Assembly (NCBI GenBank): GCA_016929015.1
Contig: JAFGJQ010000354.1
Location: forward strand, 1-36,162
DNA: 36,162 nucleotides
Source: Phycisphaerae bacterium
GTDB taxonomy: Bacteria; Planctomycetota; Phycisphaerae; UBA1845
Reading direction: 5' to 3'
In this document: piece after piece, positions 7,901 through 17,837 of the stretch
Layout: every line of letters begins with the position of its first letter
Position numbering within the stretch: the stretch's first letter is position 1
Notes under the pieces: generated by a model
Told to the model about the DNA's origin: nothing
What the model saw: only the letters and a program-made list of their open reading frames with translations
Database searches by the model: none
Translations under genes and position numbers: made by a program

Positions 7901-8854
7901 TCACCGCCCCTTTTCCGCGAGCACCTCTCGGGCCAGCCGGGTCACCATCGCGTGACACTCCGGGAACCGCTCCATGTGCCTCAGGTCTTCCGGGCGAACG
8001 GCAAAACCCCCCGGCTGATTGGTGAGCACGGCATCGCCCGTCGTTTCGTCCCATTCCATCCGCCGCTGGTCGCGCCACGTGCGCAGCGCCGCCCGGATGG
8101 CGTCTTCATCCCCGGTTACGCACAGCCAATAGAGCAGCCCGCGAGGATTGCCTCGCCAGCCGAGCAGAATCTGCTTTGCGTAGAAGCCCGTGTCCGCTTT
8201 CATTTCCGGCGTCAGCTTCGTCCAGTCGCCGTCCGGCGGCGTGGGCAAAACCGGCTCATCCCACCGGCCCTGTCCGATCCGGCCTCGCACGTACGCTTCC
8301 AGCCAGAAGTACCGCTGAATACCATACGGACCTCGCCGGCCGTACTTCGTGTATGCTTCCTGGATGTAGTCCGCGATCATGCGGGCCTGAACGTCCGGGT
8401 GATCGCGGCAGTACGTATACACCTTTTCCTCCGGCCAGTCCGGCGTGATTCCGTAGGGCCGGCCGTAGATGTGGCGGACGTTGTCGATGGTGATCTGCCA
8501 CGGCCCGATGGTGGTCTGGCCGAGCATGTCCTTGGTCTCGACGGCCGTGGTGCGGCCCCACCGGCGGTCCGGATCGTTGAACAGGCCCGCTCCTTCCTGG
8601 ACGGCCTCGGCGAAGAGGTCCTCGAGCCCGACCGCCGGCCAGTGGCCCTTGGCGTATCCCTCGCGGAGCACGCGATAGGCCGTCTGGAGTACCAGGCGCC
8701 CGCCGTCGCCGTACGGCTCGCACTGCGCCGCCATCGCGGCGTAGCGGCGGTCCAGGTCTGTGACGCGATCCGTTGAGGTTGCGGCCCGCGGCGGTGTTGC
8801 GCAGCCGGCCAGCACCACCAGTCCGATTCCTGCCGGAATGATCTTTCCAGTCAT
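7901..8854 (-). CDS. Uncharacterised lipoprotein
   Basis: 317 residues from the ATG at 8854; an upstream in-frame TTG is possible but gives a poorer signal peptide. The N-terminus is a lipoprotein signal ending LVVLAGC (Cys16). I do not recognise a named family. The middle (about residues 85-180) is rich in aromatic residues and contains QTTIGPWQIT, faintly like the G-x-x-Q-I stretch of lysozyme-like transglycosylases, but I cannot identify a matching catalytic Glu with confidence. Tryptophan and tyrosine content is high, which suits a carbohydrate- or cell-wall-contacting protein. Co-transcribed with the GNAT gene downstream. Confidence 0.7.
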   Translation of the reverse strand: MTGKIIPAGIGLVVLAGCATPPRAATSTDRVTDLDRRYAAMAAQCEPYGDGGRLVLQTAYRVLREGYAKGHWPAVGLEDLFAEAVQEGAGLFNDPDRRWGRTTAVETKDMLGQTTIGPWQITIDNVRHIYGRPYGITPDWPEEKVYTYCRDHPDVQARMIADYIQEAYTKYGRRGPYGIQRYFWLEAYVRGRIGQGRWDEPVLPTPPDGDWTKLTPEMKADTGFYAKQILLGWRGNPRGLLYWLCVTGDEDAIRAALRTWRDQRRMEWDETTGDAVLTNQPGGFAVRPEDLRHMERFPECHAMVTRLAREVLAEKGR

Positions 8855-8935
8855 GCGGAGCAGGCTACCCCCGGTGCGGACGGGATGCAATCAAAAGCTC
8901 TTGGGGTGTCCGCTGGCGAACGCGGGGTTTGGGGG

Positions 8936-11809
8936 TCAGGGCTGGAACTCCAGGTGGATGGCCGGGGTGCGGGCTTGGTCGAAGGGCGTGCCTTCGAAGT
9001 GGGCCCATTCGCGGATGCTGCTGTAGACCGTGTTGTGTGGGACCGTCTCGACCCAGGAGTCGTCGGGCAGTTGGACGGCCAGAGCGAGGCCGCCGATCTT
9101 GAAGAAGTCGCCGACGGGGTTGTCCACGATCAGCTCGTTCTCCCTGCGGAGGGCTGTCAGCGCAGGACCGGTGACGTCGATTATGTGCTCTTGCCAGGCA
9201 GAGAGGGGGCCGGTGTTTGCGGGCACGGCGGCGAGCCTTTGGCCGTTGAGGTGGATGAACTTGTCGCGATAGCGGGGTTCCGGATTCGAGTCAAACACGC
9301 GAATGCGCAGTTTGGCGGCCCGAATGTCGGCCAGCGCCGCGTCCGGCAGGCGGCGCGGGTTCTCACGGCGAAGGGTCAGGCCCTCTGCCAGGCGGCGCGT
9401 CTGTCTTCGCGAGACCTGTGCGATGGCGGGCGGCAACGAGTCATCGGTAGCCGAAACAGCCTCAATCGGCCGATCGGCCAGCAGCCATACGTCGACACTC
9501 GTCGGCGGTGCACTGAAGACCGACGCGCCACGGTCGGGCGACCAGCGGAGCTTGGCGGTCTGGCCACGATGTGCCCGCAAATCCACGCTCTGCATGCGCC
9601 AGGTCGGGCCGTCGGCCTGACGCGGCTGAACGGCGTCACCATCCAGCGTCACCGTTGCCTGGGCCGGCGGGCTTGCGTTGTCGGTCCGCGCGACAATCAG
9701 CACGTCGCATCGGGGCATGGCCTCATCCGGCACGGGAACTTCGATGTCGATGACGGGTTGGTCGTTGTCGGACACCGACAGCTCGGCCCGGCCATTCAGA
9801 GGAGCGAGGGGGGCGTGTGGAGGTCCGCTCGGCTCGCCGGGCACCCGTTCGATGGCCGTCACGGATGCGCCGGGCAGAGTCACCGTGATGGGCCGGCCGG
9901 AGGTGAAGCGATCCGGCAGCGGGTCCACGTACGGATAGATCACGCGGCCGGTGAACGACTGGCCGGGCCGTCCGCGATAGCGCGTGGTCTTGTCGAACGG
10001 GATGCTCAGCTCCTGGGGGGCCAGGTCCGGGTTCCGCAGCACGAGGATGGCGCGGTCACCCTTGAAGTGGGCGTAGCCGTGCGGTTTGCCCGCCGCGGGG
10101 TCTCCGCCGACGAAGACCGACTGTTCGAGCACGTCGCGGTTTTGAATGGCCCAGCGAGTCGCCCGGCCCAGGACATCCCAGCGGTCGGCCGTCATCATGT
10201 CGGGCGTGATGTACCATTCCATGAGCTGCACGCCGCGGCCGTAGTACATCATCACGTTGTCGGCGAATTCCCGCAGGGTTTCGTGGGCGCCGCCGAGCGG
10301 CTGATACTTTCCGTGGATAATCCCGTGCGTCATCATGGCCGACACCGGGACCAGGCGGCGCTGACGGACGTACACGTTATGGAAGTGCACGTCTCGGTAG
10401 CTCATGTCCCATTCGCGCGGCGACAATTGCGGCCACGTCTTGTTGTAGCCGTAATCGCTGGAGGCCATCCAGACCGTGTCGGCATGGATTAGCCACCACG
10501 GGGAGTGCCATACGAAGCTGGTCACGTTCAGAAAGATGTCGGGCTGTAGGGTGCGTTCAAAGGCCATAAGGTCGAGCTGGGCGTCCAGGTTGGCCTCGTG
10601 GCCGTGGCGTTCGTCGGGCAGGTGGCCGTGGCCTTCTGCGGAGCATTGGAGTTGGTTGAAATCGTGTTTGAAGTAGTTGATGTTGCCCTCACGAATGATG
10701 CGTTCGAGGGCGGCGCGAATGGCGGCGTTGTACTTCGGGCCGACCAGGCAGTAGAAGCGGCCGCGATCGGAGGTCTCGTATCCCTGCTCGCGGCCCCACG
10801 CCACGTCCAGGTTGAAGCCGTTTAAGGGTAGCCACAGTCCCAGCCGTGTGCCCCTTTCCTCCAGTGCCTGTCGCAGCGTTCGGAAGCCGTCGGGGAAGAG
10901 TGCCGGTCGGGGGACCCAGATGGACTTCGGCTCCTGGTACCCGTCATCCGGCACCATGGAAGTCATGCTGATTCCATACGGATCCAGCACGTTTTTTTTG
11001 AACGCGTCAAACGTGGAGACGATGGCGTCGTTGGTGATTTCCGTTCCACGGAAGTCATACCAACTGTTGTAGTGGAGCATGATGCGTGAAGGTCGGCGGA
11101 TCCTGTCCAGGTAGTCGGCGAACGCCAGTTCCAGCGGGTCGCCCTTGGCGCCGACGCCCAGCACGGCTGTCTTGCTGATGACGGCGGTCTCCGCGTCGTC
11201 GCCCGGGCGCGGCGGCCGGCCGGGGAAATGAGCCAGCCGCACATGGTTCTCGTCGCAGCTTGTCTGGCTTCCGGGGTACTCCAGTCCGGCGAACCAGGCA
11301 TCACCGATGAACACCGGCTCGCCACGTCCGCCGCGGTCCAGCGGCGCGCTCACGCGGAACCGCTCCACGTCGAGTCGGTCGACGATTTCTCCGGGCGTGA
11401 GCGTCAGGTGAATCGTTTTTCGCAGGTACGGTTCGTTGCCCAGGTGGTACTCGATCGTCATGTAACGCAGCGGCGAGGGTCCCGTGCGTCTGGGCACATA
11501 GCGGATCGTGAGCGTCTGCATCGCTCCGTCCTGGGTGAGGCTCGGCCTGCCGTCGCACCCGCAATCCGCGAGGGTCAGCGTGGTGCCGTCCAGCAGAGTG
11601 ACGTGCAGCTCATCGCTGTCCAGGTCCAGCCGGTCTGACCCGTCGGCCCGCTCGAGTCGCACGGTTCGCCAGGTGCCGTCCGTCTCCTGGAAGACACGCC
11701 GGACGAAGGCGTTCTCCAGCTTGAGGTCGGACTCGGCCCGAGCGGCAGCGAGATCAACACAATTCGTTCCGAACAGAACACACAGGCTCAGACAAATGCG
11801 ATGGATCAC
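8936..11809 (-). CDS. Secreted clan GH-D-like (GH36-type) glycosidase, multidomain
   Basis: 957 residues with a Sec signal (hydrophobic 3-24, cut probably near AAARA). An N-terminal beta-sandwich (about 28-230) precedes a TIM barrel (about 235-590). The barrel carries MLHYNSWYDF, VPDDGYQ and NYFKHDFN; Asp383 in the last aligns with the nucleophile of alpha-galactosidase families GH27/GH36 (typically KWDMN or similar). A C-terminal beta domain (about 610-690) is followed by two further beta-rich segments to the end. Clan assignment is fairly safe; activity (alpha-galactosidase, alpha-N-acetylgalactosaminidase or other) is not. GGAGGAA lies 8 bp before the ATG. It is transcribed away from the GHL10 gene and ends 81 bp upstream of the lipoprotein gene start. 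Confidence 0.72.
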   Translation of the reverse strand: MIHRICLSLCVLFGTNCVDLAAARAESDLKLENAFVRRVFQETDGTWRTVRLERADGSDRLDLDSDELHVTLLDGTTLTLADCGCDGRPSLTQDGAMQTLTIRYVPRRTGPSPLRYMTIEYHLGNEPYLRKTIHLTLTPGEIVDRLDVERFRVSAPLDRGGRGEPVFIGDAWFAGLEYPGSQTSCDENHVRLAHFPGRPPRPGDDAETAVISKTAVLGVGAKGDPLELAFADYLDRIRRPSRIMLHYNSWYDFRGTEITNDAIVSTFDAFKKNVLDPYGISMTSMVPDDGYQEPKSIWVPRPALFPDGFRTLRQALEERGTRLGLWLPLNGFNLDVAWGREQGYETSDRGRFYCLVGPKYNAAIRAALERIIREGNINYFKHDFNQLQCSAEGHGHLPDERHGHEANLDAQLDLMAFERTLQPDIFLNVTSFVWHSPWWLIHADTVWMASSDYGYNKTWPQLSPREWDMSYRDVHFHNVYVRQRRLVPVSAMMTHGIIHGKYQPLGGAHETLREFADNVMMYYGRGVQLMEWYITPDMMTADRWDVLGRATRWAIQNRDVLEQSVFVGGDPAAGKPHGYAHFKGDRAILVLRNPDLAPQELSIPFDKTTRYRGRPGQSFTGRVIYPYVDPLPDRFTSGRPITVTLPGASVTAIERVPGEPSGPPHAPLAPLNGRAELSVSDNDQPVIDIEVPVPDEAMPRCDVLIVARTDNASPPAQATVTLDGDAVQPRQADGPTWRMQSVDLRAHRGQTAKLRWSPDRGASVFSAPPTSVDVWLLADRPIEAVSATDDSLPPAIAQVSRRQTRRLAEGLTLRRENPRRLPDAALADIRAAKLRIRVFDSNPEPRYRDKFIHLNGQRLAAVPANTGPLSAWQEHIIDVTGPALTALRRENELIVDNPVGDFFKIGGLALAVQLPDDSWVETVPHNTVYSSIREWAHFEGTPFDQARTPAIHLEFQP

Positions 11810-11994
11810 GCTATTCCTCCGGGACCAGCCGTACGGCGGGCCGCTTCACCACGATACGCGGGTCGATCTGCAGATCATAACCGCATTGGGTGTCCAGGTG
11901 GACGCGCGGTTCTGAGTTGGGGACGGCGAGCGCTCCCGCGTGGCGCGTTCGCGTGAAAAGGCCGGGATTGCGGAGGACTTTTCGTATCGCCGTG

Positions 11995-12023
11995 TTTGAG
12001 GCGATGATCGCGGGGGGTATAGT
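11995..12023 (+). promoter_or_regulatory. Promoter of GHL10-amidase gene
   Basis: TTTGAG (11995-12000; or TTGAGG shifted by one), a 17-bp spacer and TATAGT (12018-12023) form a good housekeeping promoter. The leader is about 60 nt and carries the AGGAGG that fixes the start at 12089. On the other strand a TATGAT (11874-11879) with no good -35 could serve the divergent glycosidase gene. The rest of the 279-bp divergent gap shows nothing else clear. Confidence 0.55.
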
Positions 12024-12088
12024 GGCATTGGTCGCGCGTGCGTGGGCCGAGCAGCGCGTTTGTGCCCGAGTCTCAGGAGGTAACAGAC

Positions 12089-15000
12089 ATGTGGGCTTGC
12101 CTTTTTCTTGCAGCATTGTCCGCCGGTATGGAGCCGTCGCCGGTCACGTCCGCGGAGGTGCCGGCGGAGTTTCGTGCGGCCTGGGTTTCGCGCTTCGAGT
12201 GGACCTCGAGGGACCCGGAGGAATGTCGCGCAAAGATTGTCGATGTTTTCCAAACGCTCGCGGAAGCGAATTTCAACGCGGCGGTGTTCCAGGTCCGGGG
12301 GGAGGCCGAAACGCTCTATCCCAGCGATCTCGAGCCGTGGTCGGTGCTGTTTGAGGGGCAGGATCCCGGTTTCGACCCGGTCGCATTCGCGCTCGAACAC
12401 GCCCATGAATGCGGGATCGCCTTCCATGCCTACATCAACCCGATGCCGCTGCGTTCCGTGCGCCGGCCGGACATTCCGGAGGATCCGCAGCACCTCTTCT
12501 ATCGGCACGGGCCCGTCGCGTCTCAGCCGTGGGTGTGCGTGGACGCAGAGGGTCGGCCCGCGCGGGAGGGATACTACTACCTTTCGCCGGGCATACCCGG
12601 CGTGCATGCGTACGTCCGCAATGTGATCATGGACTTCGTGCAGCGGTACGACGTGGATGGAATCCACCTGGACCGCATTCGCTATCCCGGCGCCGACTAC
12701 AGCCACGATCTGGTCAGCCGCCGCCGGTTCATGGAACGGGGCAATCCGAACCTGTTGGAATGGAGCGACTGGCAGCGGGAACAGCTCGACAAGTTCGTCA
12801 ACGACCTGGCCGCGGAGATCTGGTCGGAGAAGCCGGAAATCATGATGTCGTGCGCGGCGTGGGGTATCTACAACCGATACCACATCGATGGATACGGCGG
12901 GTTCAGCAGCGGTTTCCACGACTACGGCCAGGACACGTGGAATTGGTGCCGCCTGGGCGCAATGGACGTGCTGATGCCGATGATCTACTGGGACCTCGCC
13001 GATCCCAAGCCGAATTACGATGAGCTGATGGAAGACTTCATCCGCGGCGTGGGGCCGGAGCACTTCGTAGGCGGCCAGAACGTCTTCAATCCGGACGAGA
13101 ATCTGCAGCAAATCCGCCTGACGCGCGAGGCCGGCGCCCTGGGCACCGTGCTGTGGAACTTCCGATCCGCGCAGCAGCGCGGTGTCATTGCACGCGCTCA
13201 CGAGGAGCTTTACCAGGAAAGCGCTCCCGTGCCCGTGCCCGCCCGCGTGACAGATCCGCAATACGGCATCATTCTGGGCACTGTTCTGGCAGACGACGGC
13301 GAACCACTGGAAGACGCCTGGGTTTCGCTCGAGCCGGTCGATGAGGACGCTCGGCGTCGCGGCGTTTTTCGGCAGACGTGGACCAGCAGCGCGGATGGCC
13401 GATTCGCGTTCCTCAACGTGTCGCCCGGCCCGGCGCGATGCCGGGTGGAGTACGTCGGCGCGCCGGCGGTCACCACGGAGCCCGTGGACGTCCAGGTCGG
13501 GCAGACCTCACGCATCCGTGTGACCGTGCCGGAATCGGGCGAGGCACGCAGACAGCCGTTCCTGGCCATCCTTCAGCCTCCGGACGGTTTCCGCACCACT
13601 CGCCCCGTGGCTCACCTGCTGGGCCGCGCACGGCTGGGGCATCGGGTGACCGTTAACGGCGAAGACGTAGAGGTCTACAGTACAGGAGGTTTTGCCAAGG
13701 ACGGCATTCCGCTGGAATTGGGAGAGAATCGCATCGAGATCACGGTGGCCGAACGCCGCCGCACGCATACCCGCGTGATCACCGTCACCCGCATCGAGCC
13801 CGAACCCGCGGAGGCCGTGACCGCGCTGCGCTTCCTGCAGCCGGCGGAAGACGCCACCGTTCAACCGGGTCAACTGCTGGAGGTTCGCCTGGAAGGTCCG
13901 CCCGGGCGAACGGGAACGGTTTCGGTGTTTGACGGGAGGTTCCAGTTGCCGCTGGCCGAGGAGGTCGACGCCGAGGGCAAGTCCGGCGGAACGTACTCCG
14001 CGGTCATGCGGGTACCGGAATCGATGATCGGCAAGCAGACAGGGGTACAGGTCGAACTGGCCAGGGGTGAGCAGGCGCCGGCGTTGAAGGGCGATGCGCC
14101 CGGCTCGGTGGACGTGTGGGACCCGGCCCAGGTTCGCGTGGCGGAAACGACGTCTGACCAGACGGGAATTACGTACGGGCTGCACCGAGTCCGACTTGGC
14201 GGCCCCTGGATGGCGTGGGTGCCGCGGGGGACGCGATTCGAGGTTGTAGGTCGCCGGGGAGAGAACTGTAAGGTGCGGCTCTCCGCGTCGATGACGGGCT
14301 GGGTTTCGCAGGACGACATCCGCTGGCTGCCGCCAGGCACGGCCGTGCCGCACAACTTCTTCACGTCGTGCGGCGTGGATGCGCGCGGCGATCACGACGT
14401 TCTGTCCATTGGGACGAGCGCGCCGGTGGTTGTGGCGGTGCGACCGGCCATTGATCCGACGAATCGGCTCTATGTCGACTTTTTTAATACGCACGATGCG
14501 ACAACATGGATCACGCAGAAGTGTGGGGCCAAGGTCATCGGTCCGGTTCAGACGGAGCAGATGGAGGAGGATTGGCTGCGGTTGACCGTGCCGCTGAACT
14601 GCAAGCAGAACTGGGGATACTGGACGGAGATGCGCGACGGGCGCTTCACGCTGCACGTGCGGCGTCCGCCGACCATCGCGGCGTTTCCGGATTCGCCGCT
14701 TGACGGGCTGACCATCGCCCTGGAGGCCGGTCATGGGGGGACGGGCTCGGGCGCGGTGGGCCACTTCGGCACGAAGGAGAAGACCGTGAACTGGGAGGCG
14801 GCCAAGGCCCTGCAACGTGAGTTGGAATCACGCGGGGCCCGGGTGGTCCAGGTGCGGCGGGGTGACGAAGCGCCGACGTTGCAGGAGCGGGCGGAGCGGG
14901 CGAACAAGGCCAACGCAGACTTCTACGTCAGCATTCATGCGAATGCGGCCGGCAGCGCGGGCGGCTTTCTGCGTACGTCCGGGACGAGCACGTATTACCA

Positions 15001-15256
15001 CGGCATTCACTGCCAGCGGCCGGCCAGGCTTGTTTATGAGAAACTGCTGGGCCTGGGATGGGACGAGTTCGGCGTGGTGGGCAACTTCTCGTACATGCCG
15101 CTGCGCAACACGCGAGTGCCGGCCATCCTGATTGAACAGGCGTTCATGTCGCATCCGGGCGACGAGGCACGCCTGCTGGACCCGGACTACCATCGGCAGC
15201 AGGCCATCGCCGTGGCCGATGCACTGGATGCCTTCTTCGACGGTGCTCGAGAGTAG
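12089..15256 (+). CDS. GHL10 glycosidase - Amidase_3 fusion, peptidoglycan hydrolase
   Basis: 1055 residues. The ATG at 12089 is chosen over the longer frame because AGGAGG lies 8 bp upstream and it opens a short signal peptide (2-20). Domains in order: GHL10/DUF187 TIM barrel (about 25-370; FRAAWVSRFEW, AYINPMPLR, VDGIHLDRIRYPG), the family of E. coli DigH and B. subtilis YngK; a carboxypeptidase-regulatory beta domain (about 390-480); two Ig-like regions (about 490-690); an SH3-like segment (about 705-755); and Amidase_3 (about 870-1053). The amidase keeps its zinc and catalytic set: His882 (EAGHGG), Glu897 (TKEKTVNW), His950 (SIHAN), Glu1016 (LIEQAF). The two enzymes should act in series: the amidase strips stem peptides and GHL10 cuts the denuded glycan. 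It is convergent with the proton ATPase gene 32 bp away. Confidence 0.88.
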   Translation: MWACLFLAALSAGMEPSPVTSAEVPAEFRAAWVSRFEWTSRDPEECRAKIVDVFQTLAEANFNAAVFQVRGEAETLYPSDLEPWSVLFEGQDPGFDPVAFALEHAHECGIAFHAYINPMPLRSVRRPDIPEDPQHLFYRHGPVASQPWVCVDAEGRPAREGYYYLSPGIPGVHAYVRNVIMDFVQRYDVDGIHLDRIRYPGADYSHDLVSRRRFMERGNPNLLEWSDWQREQLDKFVNDLAAEIWSEKPEIMMSCAAWGIYNRYHIDGYGGFSSGFHDYGQDTWNWCRLGAMDVLMPMIYWDLADPKPNYDELMEDFIRGVGPEHFVGGQNVFNPDENLQQIRLTREAGALGTVLWNFRSAQQRGVIARAHEELYQESAPVPVPARVTDPQYGIILGTVLADDGEPLEDAWVSLEPVDEDARRRGVFRQTWTSSADGRFAFLNVSPGPARCRVEYVGAPAVTTEPVDVQVGQTSRIRVTVPESGEARRQPFLAILQPPDGFRTTRPVAHLLGRARLGHRVTVNGEDVEVYSTGGFAKDGIPLELGENRIEITVAERRRTHTRVITVTRIEPEPAEAVTALRFLQPAEDATVQPGQLLEVRLEGPPGRTGTVSVFDGRFQLPLAEEVDAEGKSGGTYSAVMRVPESMIGKQTGVQVELARGEQAPALKGDAPGSVDVWDPAQVRVAETTSDQTGITYGLHRVRLGGPWMAWVPRGTRFEVVGRRGENCKVRLSASMTGWVSQDDIRWLPPGTAVPHNFFTSCGVDARGDHDVLSIGTSAPVVVAVRPAIDPTNRLYVDFFNTHDATTWITQKCGAKVIGPVQTEQMEEDWLRLTVPLNCKQNWGYWTEMRDGRFTLHVRRPPTIAAFPDSPLDGLTIALEAGHGGTGSGAVGHFGTKEKTVNWEAAKALQRELESRGARVVQVRRGDEAPTLQERAERANKANADFYVSIHANAAGSAGGFLRTSGTSTYYHGIHCQRPARLVYEKLLGLGWDEFGVVGNFSYMPLRNTRVPAILIEQAFMSHPGDEARLLDPDYHRQQAIAVADALDAFFDGARE

Positions 15257-15288
15257 TACGGCTTCACTTGCCGCACCGGACAGGGCCG

Positions 15289-17787
15289 TCAGCCCATCAC
15301 GTGCTGATGCGGGTGCAGATTCTGCTGCAGGCGCTCGACAAATGAGCGGTGTCGCTTCCCGCAACAATCCAGGTGGCGAAGAATATGAAGCTTCGCCCGA
15401 TCCTCGATGACCACCCAGACCAGGCAATACGCCCACACGAAAGCCACGTAGGACAGGGGGAGTGGCGCGACCAGGATGCCCAGGGAGACAATGAGTACGG
15501 CCACGAGCTGCGTTCCCAGCACGGCGCCAAGCAGGACGCGTGCCGGGAAGGGTCGGGTCCAGAAGGGGTGGCGGGTCCGCACGACGAGCAGCGTCAGGTG
15601 CCCTGCGACGGCGAGTTTCAGATAGATCAAGGATTGCAGGGTGGCCAGTCCCAGGCCAAGCCAGAGTTTGCCGATGAGCAGCAGTCCGAACGTTTCAACG
15701 ACCCCGATCAATCCCAGGATGGTCGCGACGGTGAGGACGCGGCGCATGTTCCATCGTGCGGGCAGAGGATCGAGCCAGGTGTTGTCATAGGCGATGGTCA
15801 GAATGGGCAGGTCGTTCAGGAGCGCCAGCAGGATGATCATCACCGTGGTGATGGGATAGAAGTTGAACACGATCATGGCCAGCACCACGAAGAACATGAT
15901 ACGGATGGTTTCCGTGATTCGGTACATGGCATAACTGGTCATGCGTTCGAAGATTCGGCGCGACTCCTCAATGGCCTGGATGATCACCCCCAGGCCCGGC
16001 GCGGTCAGAACCAGCGAGGCGGCGGCCTGCGCCGCGTTCGTGGCGCCGGAAACGGCGATGCCCACCTCCGCCTGCTTCAAGGCCGGAGCGTCGTTTACGC
16101 CGTCACCGGTCATGCCCACAAGATGCCCGCGTCGCTGGAGGGCCTGAACGATCGCGTATTTGTGCTCGGGGTATACCTGGGCGAATCCGTCCGCGGTTTC
16201 GATTTGAGCGTCAAGATCCGGCGACGTTGGGGAGCCGTCGACCTTCGCGAAGACCTCGTCGGCGTGGAGTATGTTGGTTTGGAGTCCCAGTTGCCGGGAA
16301 GTCTCCCGGGCGATGGCCAGGTTGTCGCCCGTGACCATCTTGACCGTGAGGCCGTGTGCACGGGCGCGGGCGACGATGTCGGCGGAATCCTCGCGCGGGG
16401 GGTCGTACAGCGGAGTGATTCCGAGCAGTCGCCAATGATCGTTCGGACGCAGGCGGGCCACACCGAGCGTCCGGAAGCCCCGAGCGGCGAATGCATCGAC
16501 GTGCCGCTGCGCGGCATCACGCTCTGGTCCGGACAGGCCGCAGAGGTCGAAGATCACCTGCGGGGCGCCCTTGGCGACCCGGAAGGTCTGGCCGTTTCGT
16601 GCGCGGACGTCGGCCTCAGTCCGCTTGCGTTTCGCGTCAAAGGGGACGAAGTGAGTTTGGGTGTATTCCTTCAGAGCGTTGACGTCGGTCAGGCCGCCAA
16701 GGACTGCTTCGTCTATGGCGTCCTGGTTCTCGGGTCGGGAAGCCAGGGCGGCAGCCAGGAGCAGTTCCTGTTCGTCATCGGCATCGAGGACCACGGACTC
16801 ACCAAGCGACAATCGGTTTGCCGTGAGCGTGCCGGTCTTGTCCGAACACAGCACATCGATGCCGGCCAGGTCTTCGATCGACTGCAGCCGGGACACGATC
16901 GCCTTGAACTTGGACAGGGTGACCGCCCCCAGCGCCATCGTGACTGAGAGCACGGCCGGCATGGCAACGGGGATTGCGGCGACGGCCAGGATCAGTACAA
17001 ACTGAGATACGCTCAGCAGCGATTCGCCGCGTGCAAGTTGAGTCATGACCAGCAGGCAGGCCAGGCCGAGGCTTACGAAGATCAGATAGTCGCCGATCGC
17101 CAGCACGGCCTTCTGGAAGTGCGACACGGCGCCGGCCTGTTCCACGAGGCGTGCGGTGCGGGCGAACTTCGTCCGCGGCCCGGTGGCGGTCACCCAGGCG
17201 ACCGCTTCGCCCTGTCGGGCGATGGACCCGGAGAAGGCGTCGTCGCCGGGTTCTTTGTCCACGGGCAGAGACTCGCCGGTCAGGGCCGACTGGTCGACGC
17301 TGAGGTACTCATCATCCAGCAGTTCAATGTCCGCGGGAATCACGTCGCCCGCTCGCACGCGGACAAGATCCCCCGGCACGAGCTCTCGGGCGGGGATCAG
17401 TTGCCACTGACCGTCCCGGCGGACCCGAGCATCGACGGCCAGGCTCTTCTTCAACGCGGCCAGCGCGTTCGAGGCCTGGTGCTCCTGCCAGAATCCCACC
17501 ACCGCATTGAACACGAGCATCACCAGGACGATGACGAGGTCCACCCAGTGTCTGACGATCAAAGAGAGTAAGGCCGCCACTTCGATCATCCAGGGGATCG
17601 GTCCCCAGAAATAGCGGAGGAACTTCAACAGCAGATTCTCTCTTTGCTCCTGAAGCTCATTGGGACCGAATTCCTGGAGACGGCGGCGTACTTCATCTGC
17701 CGTGAGCCCCCTCTCGGGGTGGCCGATCGGCTCTGGTGCGGCCGAGTTCCGCGTGGCGGGGAACGGCTTGTTTGTGGCGAGAGTCAT
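15289..17787 (-). CDS. P-type proton-exporting ATPase (P3A)
   Basis: 832 residues, plasma-membrane H+-ATPase of the P3A class, which pumps protons out at the cost of ATP. Visible motifs: actuator TGES (about 167-170), phosphorylation site DKTGTLT with Asp316, nucleotide-binding KGAPQ, MVTGDN and the hinge GDGVNDAPALKQAEVGIAV. The M6 region reads LLNDLPILTIAYDN, whose Asp after Asn matches the proton-binding Asp of plant and fungal pumps. About ten helices are visible (M1-M2 near 57-97). Like other prokaryotic P3A pumps it lacks the long C-terminal autoinhibitory domain; the tail here is a short His/Arg-rich stretch. GAGGAAGG precedes the ATG. It lies 50 bp after the HEAT gene and shares its promoter. 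Confidence 0.93.
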   Translation of the reverse strand: MTLATNKPFPATRNSAAPEPIGHPERGLTADEVRRRLQEFGPNELQEQRENLLLKFLRYFWGPIPWMIEVAALLSLIVRHWVDLVIVLVMLVFNAVVGFWQEHQASNALAALKKSLAVDARVRRDGQWQLIPARELVPGDLVRVRAGDVIPADIELLDDEYLSVDQSALTGESLPVDKEPGDDAFSGSIARQGEAVAWVTATGPRTKFARTARLVEQAGAVSHFQKAVLAIGDYLIFVSLGLACLLVMTQLARGESLLSVSQFVLILAVAAIPVAMPAVLSVTMALGAVTLSKFKAIVSRLQSIEDLAGIDVLCSDKTGTLTANRLSLGESVVLDADDEQELLLAAALASRPENQDAIDEAVLGGLTDVNALKEYTQTHFVPFDAKRKRTEADVRARNGQTFRVAKGAPQVIFDLCGLSGPERDAAQRHVDAFAARGFRTLGVARLRPNDHWRLLGITPLYDPPREDSADIVARARAHGLTVKMVTGDNLAIARETSRQLGLQTNILHADEVFAKVDGSPTSPDLDAQIETADGFAQVYPEHKYAIVQALQRRGHLVGMTGDGVNDAPALKQAEVGIAVSGATNAAQAAASLVLTAPGLGVIIQAIEESRRIFERMTSYAMYRITETIRIMFFVVLAMIVFNFYPITTVMIILLALLNDLPILTIAYDNTWLDPLPARWNMRRVLTVATILGLIGVVETFGLLLIGKLWLGLGLATLQSLIYLKLAVAGHLTLLVVRTRHPFWTRPFPARVLLGAVLGTQLVAVLIVSLGILVAPLPLSYVAFVWAYCLVWVVIEDRAKLHILRHLDCCGKRHRSFVERLQQNLHPHQHVMG

Positions 17788-17837
17788 GGTTCATTCCTTC
17801 CTCTCGATGCGCGGGGGCATCGCTTGCGCGGCTGCGC

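Noticed and set aside
11811-12116. Minus-strand open frame of about 100 codons ending just before the clan GH-D gene
   Set aside because: It covers the divergent promoter region and ribosome site of both neighbours, has no start signal and matches no family I recognise.
15349-16947. 532-codon plus-strand open frame within the proton ATPase gene
   Set aside because: Antisense shadow; the minus strand holds all P-type ATPase motifs.
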